From NCBI RefSeq assembly GCF_900156435.1, contig NZ_FTPQ01000003.1, forward strand, positions 248,001 through 312,000: a stretch of DNA of 64,000 nt. Direction: 5' to 3'. Every line of letters begins with the position of its first letter. Positions within the stretch are counted from its first letter, which is position 1. This DNA is from Microbacterium sp. RU1D. GTDB lineage: Bacteria; Actinomycetota; Actinomycetes; Actinomycetales; Microbacteriaceae. Below are positions 56,798 through 64,000 of this stretch, piece after piece. The notes under the pieces are model-generated. The model did not search any database. It saw nothing but the letters and a program-made list of their open reading frames with translations, and was not told where the DNA came from. Both the position numbers and the translations under genes were made by a program.

Positions 56798-56826
56798 GCG
56801 CCCGCGCCCTTCAGCGAAGCGGGCGC
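56798..56826 (-). terminator. Hairpin immediately after lysC
   Basis: GCGGGCGC/GCGCCCGC pairing (56819-56826 with 56798-56805), beginning at the base after the lysC stop. It would end or attenuate the lysC message before asd. The remaining DNA up to 56601 shows no gene. Confidence 0.5.
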
Positions 56827-58113
56827 TCAGCGACCGGTGCCGGCGTGGACGGTCGCCTCGGCATCGCCGTCGAGCCCGTACGCCGTGTGCACGAGGCGCG
56901 CGGCCTCGGCGAGATCGACGCCGCGCACGACCACCGAGATGCGGATCTCGGAGGTGGAGATCATCTCGATGTTGACGCCGGCCATGCTGAGCGCCTCGAA
57001 CAGCGTCGCCGAAACGCCCGAGTGCGTGCGCATACCCGCGCCGACGACGGAGAGCTTGCCGATCTGGTCGTCGTGCACGAGGCTCTCGAACCCGACCTCG
57101 GCCTGCTCGCCGGCCAGCGCCTTCAGCGCCGTCGTGGCATCCGTCTTCGGGAGCGTGAACGAGATGTCGGTGCGGCCGGTGGCGGCGGCCGAGACGTTCT
57201 GCACGATCATGTCGACGTTGGCGCCGGACTTGGCGACGATCTTGAAGATGTCGGCGGCCTTGCCGGGAACGTCGGGCACGCCGATGACGGTGATCTTCGC
57301 CTGGCTGAGATCGGTGGCGACGCCGGCGACGATGGGCTCTTCCATGGTGGCTCCCTCGGGGACGAGCGGGGATTTCTTCGAGGCGTCGAGCACCCAGGTG
57401 CCCTCGCTCGCGCTGAACGTGGAACGCGCGTGGATCAGCACGCCGTGACGACGGGCGTACTCGACCGCGCGGATGTAGAGGACCTTCGCGCCGTTGGCGG
57501 CGAGCTCGAGCATCTCCTCGCTGCCGACCCGGCCGAGCTTGCGCGCGAGCGGGACGACGCGGGGGTCGGCGGTGAAGATGCCGTCGACGTCGCTGTAGAT
57601 TTCGCACACATCCGCCTCGAGGGCTGCGGCGAGCGCGACGGCGGTCGTGTCCGACCCGCCGCGGCCGAGCGTCGTGATGTCGCGGGTGTCGCGGTTGAAG
57701 CCCTGGAAGCCGGCCACGATGACGATCGCGCCCTCGTCGAGCGCCTCGCGAAGCCGCACCGGGGTGACGTCGACGATGCGAGCGGCGCCGTGCGTGGCAT
57801 CCGTGATCATTCCGGCCTGGCTGCCGGTGAAGGAACGGGCCTCGAAGCCCATCGAGTGGATCGCCATCGCCAGCAGCGCCATCGAGATGCGCTCGCCGCT
57901 GGACAGCAGCATGTCGAGCTCGCGGGGCGCGGGGATCGGGGCGACCTGGCCAGCGAGGTCGAGGAGCTCGTCGGTGGTGTCACCCATGGCGCTGACGGCG
58001 ACGACGACCTCGTGGCCGGCGCGGCGGGTGTCGACGATGCGCTTGGCGACGCGCTTGATGCTCTCGGCGTCGGCGACGGAGGAACCGCCGTACTTCTGGA
58101 CGATCAGAGCCAT
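56827..58113 (-). CDS. lysC: Aspartate kinase
   Basis: 428 aa. First step of the aspartate pathway. Starts with [15 protein letters not shown], has [14 protein letters not shown] and [15 protein letters not shown], and a C-terminal pair of ACT domains ([38 protein letters not shown]) for lysine/threonine feedback. Length and layout match actinobacterial LysC. A -10-like TAGGAT lies about 70 bp upstream; it is divergent from a threonine/serine exporter gene. Confidence 0.95.
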   Translation of the reverse strand: MALIVQKYGGSSVADAESIKRVAKRIVDTRRAGHEVVVAVSAMGDTTDELLDLAGQVAPIPAPRELDMLLSSGERISMALLAMAIHSMGFEARSFTGSQAGMITDATHGAARIVDVTPVRLREALDEGAIVIVAGFQGFNRDTRDITTLGRGGSDTTAVALAAALEADVCEIYSDVDGIFTADPRVVPLARKLGRVGSEEMLELAANGAKVLYIRAVEYARRHGVLIHARSTFSASEGTWVLDASKKSPLVPEGATMEEPIVAGVATDLSQAKITVIGVPDVPGKAADIFKIVAKSGANVDMIVQNVSAAATGRTDISFTLPKTDATTALKALAGEQAEVGFESLVHDDQIGKLSVVGAGMRTHSGVSATLFEALSMAGVNIEMISTSEIRISVVVRGVDLAEAARLVHTAYGLDGDAEATVHAGTGR

Positions 58114-58181
58114 GAAGGAACTCCCGGAGGGGTCGTGCGTCGGGATGCCACGACGGGGCGCTCGTGCCGCACCCGAGCATC

Positions 58182-58254
58182 ATCCTAGAGGCGCGCGCAT
58201 ACCGCCTCCGCCATGCGCGACCGCACCGGACGCCCCCGTGGTCGCGGTTAGGAT
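58182..58254. promoter_or_regulatory. Back-to-back -10 boxes for lysC and the thrE-like gene
   Basis: TAGGAT occurs on the minus strand at 58187-58182 (towards lysC) and on the plus strand at 58249-58254 (towards the exporter). No good -35 is seen for either. The shared 62-bp region could allow joint control of synthesis and export. Confidence 0.45.
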
Positions 58255-58290
58255 CGACGGGTTCCACCCCCTCCCCCCTGGAGCCTTCGG

Positions 58291-59688
58291 ATGCCGCTCA
58301 CCCCCGGCCACTGGCTGTCGTCGCTGCGGCGCCTCGTGCACACCGACGACGCATCGTCGCTCGACACGACGCTGCTGACCGTGATCGACGAGGCCCTGGC
58401 CACGCGCATCCTGGACCTCGCCATCCGCATCGGCGAGACGATGCTGGTCGTCGGCGCCCCGGCCAACGAGGTCACACTGACGATCGTGCGCGTGTGCGGC
58501 GCGTACGGCCTGGATCCGGTCCACGTCGACGTGACCTACAACTCGATCACCATCGCGCACAGCCGCCCGGGTGCCTCGCATCCCACGACCCTTCTGCGCG
58601 TCGTGCGGGGATCGGTACCCGACCACGCGAAGCTGCAGCGCCTGCAGGCGCTCGTCACCGAGATCACGGGCGGCCTCTCCCTCGACGACGCCGTCTCCCG
58701 CTGCCGCGCCATCCGGCGCCTGCCGTTCCGCTACCGCCCGGCCATCGTGATCGCCTCCCAGGCCACCCTCGCCGCCGGGGTCGCGATCATGTTCGGCGCG
58801 AACTGGCTGGCGCTCGTGCTGTCGTTCATTGCCGCGGCGATGGCCGCGACGACGCAGCACGTCATGGCCCGCGCGCGGGTGCCGTACTTCTTCGCGCAGA
58901 TCGCCGGCGGGTTCGTCCTCACCGTCGTCGCCGCGCTGTCGCCGCTGCTGCGGTACACCGGCCTGGACGCGGCCGCCGCGATCCGGCCGTCGGTGATCGT
59001 GGCATCCGGGATCGTGCTCATGCTCGCCGGCCTCACGGTCGTCGGCGCGGCACAGGATGCCATCGACGGCTTCGCTCTGACGGCTACGGGGCGCATCCTC
59101 GAACTCACGACGCAGACGCTGGGCGTGGTGCTGGGGATCCTGGCGGGCCTTGAGACGGTACGGGTGATCGGGCTCGGGATGTCGCCACCCTCGAACGCCC
59201 TCCCCCTCGGACCCGTCGTGCTGCAGTTCGTCGGTGCCGCGGTGATCGCCGTCGCCGTCGCGGTGTTCAACGGGGCCGGGGCGCGCATCATCCTCGTCAG
59301 CGCTGCACTGAGCCTCGTGGCATGGGCGGGCTACGTCGCCGCGACCGGGCTCGGGTTCGAGGTCGCGGCTGCGAGCGGGGTGGGGGCGTTCGTCGGCAGC
59401 TTCGTCGGCATCGTGGTCGCCTACCGTCTGCACGTGCCGTCGGTGGCCATCACCACGGCTGCGATCCTCCCGCTCGTCCCCGGTGCTGCCGTGTTCCGCG
59501 GGTTGCTCGGCATCGTCGAGTCAGGTGACGACCCGGCCGTGCTCATGACCGGCGTGACCACCCTTGCGGGAGCGGCGACCATCGGCATCGCGCTCGCGGT
59601 CGGCGCTTCGCTCGGCATCTACCTCGGGCAGCCGGTGCGGGCCACGCTGTCGAGCGTGACGCGGGTGCGGGCCCGGGCTCGGGGATAG
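58291..59688 (+). CDS. thrE: ThrE-family threonine/serine exporter
   Basis: 465 aa. N-terminal cytoplasmic domain with the ThrE-type stretch LAIRIGETMLVVGAPANEV and VTYNSITIAH, then about ten membrane segments. ThrE exports threonine and serine by proton motive force. Placement divergent to lysC, the entry enzyme of threonine synthesis, fits. ATG 58291 has CTGGAG upstream. Confidence 0.88.
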   Translation: MPLTPGHWLSSLRRLVHTDDASSLDTTLLTVIDEALATRILDLAIRIGETMLVVGAPANEVTLTIVRVCGAYGLDPVHVDVTYNSITIAHSRPGASHPTTLLRVVRGSVPDHAKLQRLQALVTEITGGLSLDDAVSRCRAIRRLPFRYRPAIVIASQATLAAGVAIMFGANWLALVLSFIAAAMAATTQHVMARARVPYFFAQIAGGFVLTVVAALSPLLRYTGLDAAAAIRPSVIVASGIVLMLAGLTVVGAAQDAIDGFALTATGRILELTTQTLGVVLGILAGLETVRVIGLGMSPPSNALPLGPVVLQFVGAAVIAVAVAVFNGAGARIILVSAALSLVAWAGYVAATGLGFEVAAASGVGAFVGSFVGIVVAYRLHVPSVAITTAAILPLVPGAAVFRGLLGIVESGDDPAVLMTGVTTLAGAATIGIALAVGASLGIYLGQPVRATLSSVTRVRARARG

Positions 59689-59772
59689 CAGCCGGGCCGT
59701 CGGACGCCGCGGTGCGTCCACCGGCACGTGGGGCCGGCACGCGGGCGTCGCGGTGCGGGCGCGGGAGTGTCG

Positions 59773-60366
59773 TCAGAGCGTGCGGCGTCCCTCGAAGGCA
59801 CGGCCGAGGGTCACTTCGTCGGCGTACTCGAGGTCGCCGCCGACGGGCAGACCGGATGCGAGCCGTGTGACGCGGATCTCGAGGGTGTGCAGCAGGCGGC
59901 TCAGGTAGGTGGCCGTCGCCTCGCCCTCGAGGTTGGGGTTGGTGGCCAGGATGACCTCCTGCACGGTGCCGTCGGCGAGGCGCTGCATGAGCTGCGTGAC
60001 CCGCAGGTCGTCGGGACCGATGCCCGCGATCGGGCTGATGGCCCCGCCGAGCACGTGGTACAGACCGCGGAACTCCCGCGTGCGTTCGATCGCCGCGACA
60101 TCCTTGGCGTCCTCGACGACGCAGATGAGGGCCGCGTTGCGACGGGGATCGCGACAGATGGAGCACCGCTCCTGCTCGGAGACGTTGCCGCAGATCTCAC
60201 AGAACTTGACCTTGTCGCGGATCTCGCCGAGCAGCGTCGACAGGCGCGAGACGTCGAACGACGGCGACTGCAGGATGTGGAACGCGATGCGCTGGGCCGA
60301 CTTCGGCCCGATGCCGGGCAAGCGCCCGAACTCGTCGATCAGATCTTGGACGATGCCGTCGTACAT
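59773..60366 (-). CDS. recR: Recombination protein RecR
   Basis: 197 aa, standard length. Helix-hairpin-helix start ([19 protein letters not shown]), four-cysteine zinc finger ([18 protein letters not shown]), TOPRIM domain ([18 protein letters not shown]) and C-terminal Walker-B-like end. Acts with RecO/RecF in gap repair. Its start overlaps the dnaX stop by one base, the classical dnaX-recR pair; the small protein YbaB usually between them is missing here. Confidence 0.95.
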   Translation of the reverse strand: MYDGIVQDLIDEFGRLPGIGPKSAQRIAFHILQSPSFDVSRLSTLLGEIRDKVKFCEICGNVSEQERCSICRDPRRNAALICVVEDAKDVAAIERTREFRGLYHVLGGAISPIAGIGPDDLRVTQLMQRLADGTVQEVILATNPNLEGEATATYLSRLLHTLEIRVTRLASGLPVGGDLEYADEVTLGRAFEGRRTL

Positions 60367-63329
60367 CAGCTGAACCTCGTCGGGGGCTCGTAGGGTTCGT
60401 CGCGGACGTAGGTGGCACCGAGCATCTGGCGCACCACGGCTTCGCCGTACCGCTGCACGCCGCCGCGGAGCGGAGCCATGCGGGGCACGACGACGGGCGG
60501 CAGCGGGGCTTCGGTCTCGTCTGCGGGCGGGATGACGTCGTCATCGTCGACCTCATCGGGCGCGGGCACCGACGGCGCGACCTCGCGCGGAGGCAGCACC
60601 ACGCCGGCGTGCGGTGCGGTCGCCACGGGTTCGACGACCGCGTCGTCGGGCTCGTCGTCGACGGCCAGGGCGGTGGGCGCTCCCCCGTCGGACGACGGGA
60701 TGGGGGCCACGGCCCACTCGGTCACCGACGAGGCGTAGGGCGCCGAGGTGGACGCGGTGCGCGCACCGGATGCCGGCGGAACGGGGCCCCGGGCGCTTCC
60801 CGGTCCGGATGACGGGGCGTCTGCCGGCCGGCGCTGCGAACCGCCCGGACCGCCGTCGCCGTCGAGGCGCGCGAGGTACTTCACGCGGATGCCGAGGACC
60901 GCCTGGATCGCCTGGCGCAGGTCTTCGCTCGGGCCGCCTTCGGGGGTGCGCGTCTTGAACGCCGTGAGGTCGGCCGCGGTGCGGAAGGCGAGCGTGAGCA
61001 CGTCGGCGTCGAACGCGACGACGGTGGCCGTGGACACGGTCAGCCACGACGACCTGCTGACAACCTCGAGCTGACCGAGCACCTCGGGCCACGCGTCGCG
61101 CACGTGACCGAGCTCGATCGGGCCGACGGGGATCGCGGGCGGGGTCGGGGCGACCGGCTCAAGGGGTGAGGGGTCGTCGTCAGGGGCGCTCGCGACCGAC
61201 GATGCGGGCGAGGTCGTGCGGCCGGAGGCGGGGGCGTCGGGCGCGGACGGGGAGGTCGACTCCGGCGTCTCGGGAACGTCGGACCTCCCGCTCGGCGTGG
61301 CCGAGGACGCCGCCTCGGCGGTGGCGGCCGGATCGGACGGAGCGCTCAGGACGTCCGGGGCGGACGGAGCGCTCGCGACGTCCGGGGCGCTCGCCTTCGA
61401 CGGGCGACTTGCCTCGGACGGGCGTGCGGGCGCAGCCGAAGAGACCGGAGCGGAGGCGGCGCTCGACGCGGGCTCGCGAGCCGGCGCCTCGCTCGACGGC
61501 GTTGCGGCGTTCGCCGGTGCGCGGCCCTCCACCGGGACGTCACCGCTGCTCGCCGAGGAGGGAGCCGACGCGGCAGCGCCCTCGCGGGACGGTGCACCCT
61601 GCGCTGCGGATCGCGGCGCGTCAGGTCGCGGTGTCGCCGAGACCTCGGTACCCGGCGTCGGGGCCGTGTCGAAGGGGTGCGCCTCGTCGTCGTCGAAGGG
61701 CGGCGGTGCGTCGTCGTCGGTGAACGGCGGCGGTGCATCGTCGTCGGCGGGACGAGCGCGCTCGGGGCCGGCGGGCATCCCCGACGCGGGCGCGGACTGC
61801 GCCGGAGCGCTCGACGCGACCTTCGGTGCAGCGCCCGACGACGCCACGGTCGGTCCCGCCGCGGGCGACGCGACGGTCGGTGCAGCGACCGGTGATGCCG
61901 TAGCGGGCGCCGCCGCACCGGGCGACGCCACCGTCGGCGACGCGACCGGCGAGGTCGCGGTCGGGGCGGCGACGCCGGGGGCGGCGATGCGCGGCGCACC
62001 GGGCGATGCGATCGCGGGCGATCCGGCAGCGGGGGCGGCGACGCGCGGCGCGGTCGGCGCCGACCCTCCGTCGCGCGGCGCAGTGACGCCGAGTGCGGCG
62101 ATGTCGGAGGCGGGTGAGGCCGGACGCCCCGTCGCGGGGGCGGCGGCGGCCGAGGCTGCTCCGTGCGCGACGTCGAGGTCGTGGGCAGTCGCCGGAGCAG
62201 TGCCCTGCGCGACGCCGGCGTGGGTGAGCACGCGTGCCACGAGAAGCTCGAGCTGCAGACGCGGGGAGGTGGCCCCGGTCATCTCGTCGAGCGCGGCGAC
62301 CACGAGGTCGGCGGTGCGCGACAGGCGGTGCACGCCGAAGGCGGTGGCCTGGCGGGCCATGCGCTCGAGCTCGTCGTCGGGTACCCCGCGCAGCACGGCC
62401 GAAGCACCGGCGCCCGTGGCGGCCACGACGATCAGGTCGCGCAACCGCTCGAGCAGGTCGTCGACGAAGCGCCGGGGGTCCTGCCCCGTCTGCACGACGC
62501 GGTCGACCGCGGCGAAGGCCCCTCCCCCGTCGCCGGCGGCGAACGCGTCGACGACCTCGTCGAGGAGCTCGGAGTGGGTGTAGCCCAGGAGTGCGACGGC
62601 CCGCTCGTAGCGCACGAGGACGTGCCCCTCGGCATCCGCGTCGCTTCCGGCGATGAGCTGGTCAAGCAGCGACAGCGTGTCGCGGGGCGACCCCCCGCCG
62701 GCGCGCACGACGAGGGGGAGCACTCCGGCCTCGACGCCGACGCCCTCGCTCTCGCAGAGCTCCTGCACGTACTCGAGCATCGCCGCGGGCGGCACCAGCC
62801 GGAACGGGTAATGATGCGTGCGCGAGCGGATCGTGCCGAGCACCTTCTCGGGCTCGGTGGTCGCGAAGATGAACTTCACGTGCGCCGGAGGCTCTTCGAC
62901 GAGCTTGAGCAGGGCGTTGAAGCCCTGCTGCGTGACCATGTGGGCCTCGTCGAGGATGAAGATCTTGAAGCGGTCGCGGGCGGGGGCGAAGATCGCCCGC
63001 TCGCGGAGGTCGCGTGCGTCATCGACGCCGTTGTGGCTGGCCGCGTCGATCTCGACCACGTCGAGCGAGCCGCCACCGCCGCGTCCGAGCTCGACGCAGC
63101 TGTCGCACACGCCGCACGGGGTGTCGGTGGGGCCGGCCGCGCAGTTGAGGCAGCGGGCCAGAATGCGCGCTGACGTGGTCTTTCCGCAGCCGCGCGGACC
63201 CGAGAACAGATACGCGTGACCCACGCGGTCGCTGCGCAGGGCGGTCATGAGCGGCTCGGTCACCTGCGACTGCCCGATCATCTCGCCGAACGCCTCGGGG
63301 CGGTATCGGCGGTACAGGGCTGTCGTCAC
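60366..63329 (-). CDS. dnaX: DNA polymerase III gamma/tau subunit
   Basis: 987 aa, long for the family. Clamp-loader ATPase: [17 protein letters not shown], Walker [10 protein letters not shown] (44-52), zinc cysteines near 60-78, DEAH-like ILDEAHMV and the sensor RD in [14 protein letters not shown]. After about residue 380 comes a 450-residue Pro/Ala/Ser-rich, repeat-like linker with motifs of the VASPxAAxP type and DDDAPPPF acidic repeats, then a tau-type C-terminal domain (from about 745). GTG 63329 has a -10-like box six bases upstream. Confidence 0.95.
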   Translation of the reverse strand: MTTALYRRYRPEAFGEMIGQSQVTEPLMTALRSDRVGHAYLFSGPRGCGKTTSARILARCLNCAAGPTDTPCGVCDSCVELGRGGGGSLDVVEIDAASHNGVDDARDLRERAIFAPARDRFKIFILDEAHMVTQQGFNALLKLVEEPPAHVKFIFATTEPEKVLGTIRSRTHHYPFRLVPPAAMLEYVQELCESEGVGVEAGVLPLVVRAGGGSPRDTLSLLDQLIAGSDADAEGHVLVRYERAVALLGYTHSELLDEVVDAFAAGDGGGAFAAVDRVVQTGQDPRRFVDDLLERLRDLIVVAATGAGASAVLRGVPDDELERMARQATAFGVHRLSRTADLVVAALDEMTGATSPRLQLELLVARVLTHAGVAQGTAPATAHDLDVAHGAASAAAAPATGRPASPASDIAALGVTAPRDGGSAPTAPRVAAPAAGSPAIASPGAPRIAAPGVAAPTATSPVASPTVASPGAAAPATASPVAAPTVASPAAGPTVASSGAAPKVASSAPAQSAPASGMPAGPERARPADDDAPPPFTDDDAPPPFDDDEAHPFDTAPTPGTEVSATPRPDAPRSAAQGAPSREGAAASAPSSASSGDVPVEGRAPANAATPSSEAPAREPASSAASAPVSSAAPARPSEASRPSKASAPDVASAPSAPDVLSAPSDPAATAEAASSATPSGRSDVPETPESTSPSAPDAPASGRTTSPASSVASAPDDDPSPLEPVAPTPPAIPVGPIELGHVRDAWPEVLGQLEVVSRSSWLTVSTATVVAFDADVLTLAFRTAADLTAFKTRTPEGGPSEDLRQAIQAVLGIRVKYLARLDGDGGPGGSQRRPADAPSSGPGSARGPVPPASGARTASTSAPYASSVTEWAVAPIPSSDGGAPTALAVDDEPDDAVVEPVATAPHAGVVLPPREVAPSVPAPDEVDDDDVIPPADETEAPLPPVVVPRMAPLRGGVQRYGEAVVRQMLGATYVRDEPYEPPTRFS

Positions 63330-63335
63330 CCCACC

Positions 63336-63341
63336 AGCCTA
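63336..63341 (-). promoter_or_regulatory. Leaderless-type -10 box of dnaX
   Basis: TAGGCT on the minus strand with six bases, 63335-63330, before GTG. No separate ribosome site. Confidence 0.55.
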
Positions 63342-63440
63342 CGGCGTCCCTCCGACATCGCTCCCGTGAGCGCACGACGCTGCAGCCCGGGCGCACCTCA
63401 GTGGTCCCCGACGACCACCGGAATCCCCGTCGCCGAACGC

Positions 63441-63478
63441 CGAACGCGGCGACACCCCGGGGGATGCCGCCGCGTTCG
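63441..63478 (-). terminator. Terminator hairpin of the GH65 gene
   Basis: 10-bp stem (63469-63478 with 63441-63450); the loop holds a further CCCCGGGG. It lies eight bases after the GH65 stop on the minus strand. Confidence 0.7.
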
Positions 63479-63485
63479 AGGAGGG

Positions 63486-64000
63486 TCAGAAGCCGCCGTC
63501 GAGGCCCACCGCGATGGGCGACTCGTCGTCGCTCACGATCGGGATCGCCGCGGTGACGATCGGCACCGACGCCGACAGCAGCGTGCCGTCCTCGCGCACC
63601 GAGCCCTCGAGCTGGCGGATCGACGGACGACCCGGACGCACCGGCCCCTGGCCGTGCAGCGCGACGCGGACGGTCTCGCCCGGCGCCACCGTGTATTCCA
63701 CGTCACGCACCGCGAAGGCGACCGAGCCGCCCTCTCCCCCGGCGCGCAGCGTCAGCGCGGTCGCGGTGAGGGTGACGTCGAGGCGCGTACCGTGCCAGTG
63801 CAGCACGTACGACAGTTCGGGCCAATCGGCGGGCAGGCGCGGATCGAAGGTCAACCTGCCGAAGTGGTCGCGCATGCCGCCGAAGCCGCTCACCAGCGCG
63901 GTCCACACCCCGCCGGCCGAGGCCACGTGCACGCCGTCGGACGCGTTGTGGTGCAGGTCGCCGAGGTCGACGAACGCGGCCTGGCGGAAGTACTCCAGCG
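63486..64000 (-). CDS. GH65 disaccharide phosphorylase, C-terminal part (cut by window end)
   Basis: The last 170 or so residues of a glycoside hydrolase family 65 protein (maltose/trehalose/kojibiose phosphorylase type). The segment LGDLHHNASDGVHVASAGGV followed by GGMRDHFGRLTFDPRLP is the typical end of the alpha/alpha-barrel, and the small beta-sandwich follows (LDVTLTATALTLRAGGEGG). The catalytic acid and phosphate-binding residues lie upstream, outside the window, so substrate cannot be judged. Confidence 0.85.
   Translation of the reverse strand, partial: LEYFRQAAFVDLGDLHHNASDGVHVASAGGVWTALVSGFGGMRDHFGRLTFDPRLPADWPELSYVLHWHGTRLDVTLTATALTLRAGGEGGSVAFAVRDVEYTVAPGETVRVALHGQGPVRPGRPSIRQLEGSVREDGTLLSASVPIVTAAIPIVSDDESPIAVGLDGGF

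Noticed and set aside
60366-63329. Programmed frameshifting in dnaX to make gamma
   Set aside because: I saw no A-rich slippery heptamer followed by a hairpin of the E. coli kind; the gene appears to make tau only.

Overview
The window is a 64 kb piece of a high-GC actinobacterial chromosome. The dense gene packing, the many GTG starts, start/stop overlaps of the ATGA or GTGA type, -10 boxes sitting right at start codons, and the gene set (mqo, a MesD/MesX pair, a compact Tad locus, LAxTG surface proteins) suggest Microbacteriaceae, most likely Microbacterium. That placement is inference. I see no insertion sequence, prophage, CRISPR array, rRNA or replication origin.

Region 1 (1-14867) is a one-directional fructan locus. 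It starts with a Tat-exported GH32 enzyme that closely resembles levan fructotransferase (levan to difructose dianhydride IV). A LacI regulator with a clear promoter follows. Then comes a long operon: a peptide/oligosaccharide-type ABC importer (lipoprotein SBP, two permeases, one double ATPase), three further cytoplasmic GH32 proteins, a GH172 (DUF2961) protein and a PfkB sugar kinase. Together they read as: depolymerise levan outside, import a small (di)fructose product, open and split it inside, and phosphorylate fructose. This is the best candidate in the window for a little-described system.

Region 2 (14868-16406) is a decay zone on the minus strand. It holds an LtrA gene broken by a frameshift and fused in frame to the tail of a GntR/UTRA regulator, then a lipoprotein gene broken by a 7-bp tandem duplication and an extra G.

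Region 3 (16407-27313) holds a LysR regulator divergent from mesX-mesD (folate-independent methionine synthase), an aldo/keto reductase, an Lrp regulator divergent from an EamA exporter across a perfect palindrome, a membrane-anchored molybdopterin oxidoreductase, a PAS histidine kinase and nicotinamidase.

Region 4 (27551-41086) holds tRNA-Thr(CGU), deoC, a tripeptidyl-peptidase-like lipoprotein, the holB-tmk-topA group, a compact Tad pilus cluster with a probable TadB-TadC fusion, acsA, and a RidA/DUF4177 pair.

Region 5 (41204-50538) is cell-envelope biased: a class A PBP with two PASTA domains, a metallophosphoesterase, two LAxTG surface proteins on either side of tRNA-Pro(CGG), a META-domain protein and a HAD phosphatase.

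Region 6 (50560-64000) holds a siderophore-interacting protein, an FCD regulator, galE, tdk, mqo, asd, lysC, a ThrE-type exporter, recR, dnaX and the 3' part of a GH65 phosphorylase gene cut by the window end.

Two patterns run across regions. At least five genes (lysR, pncA, galE, mqo, dnaX) carry a -10-like hexamer exactly 6 nt before the start codon, which suggests leaderless mRNAs. The hexamer GGATGC/GCATCC recurs conspicuously in coding and non-coding DNA.
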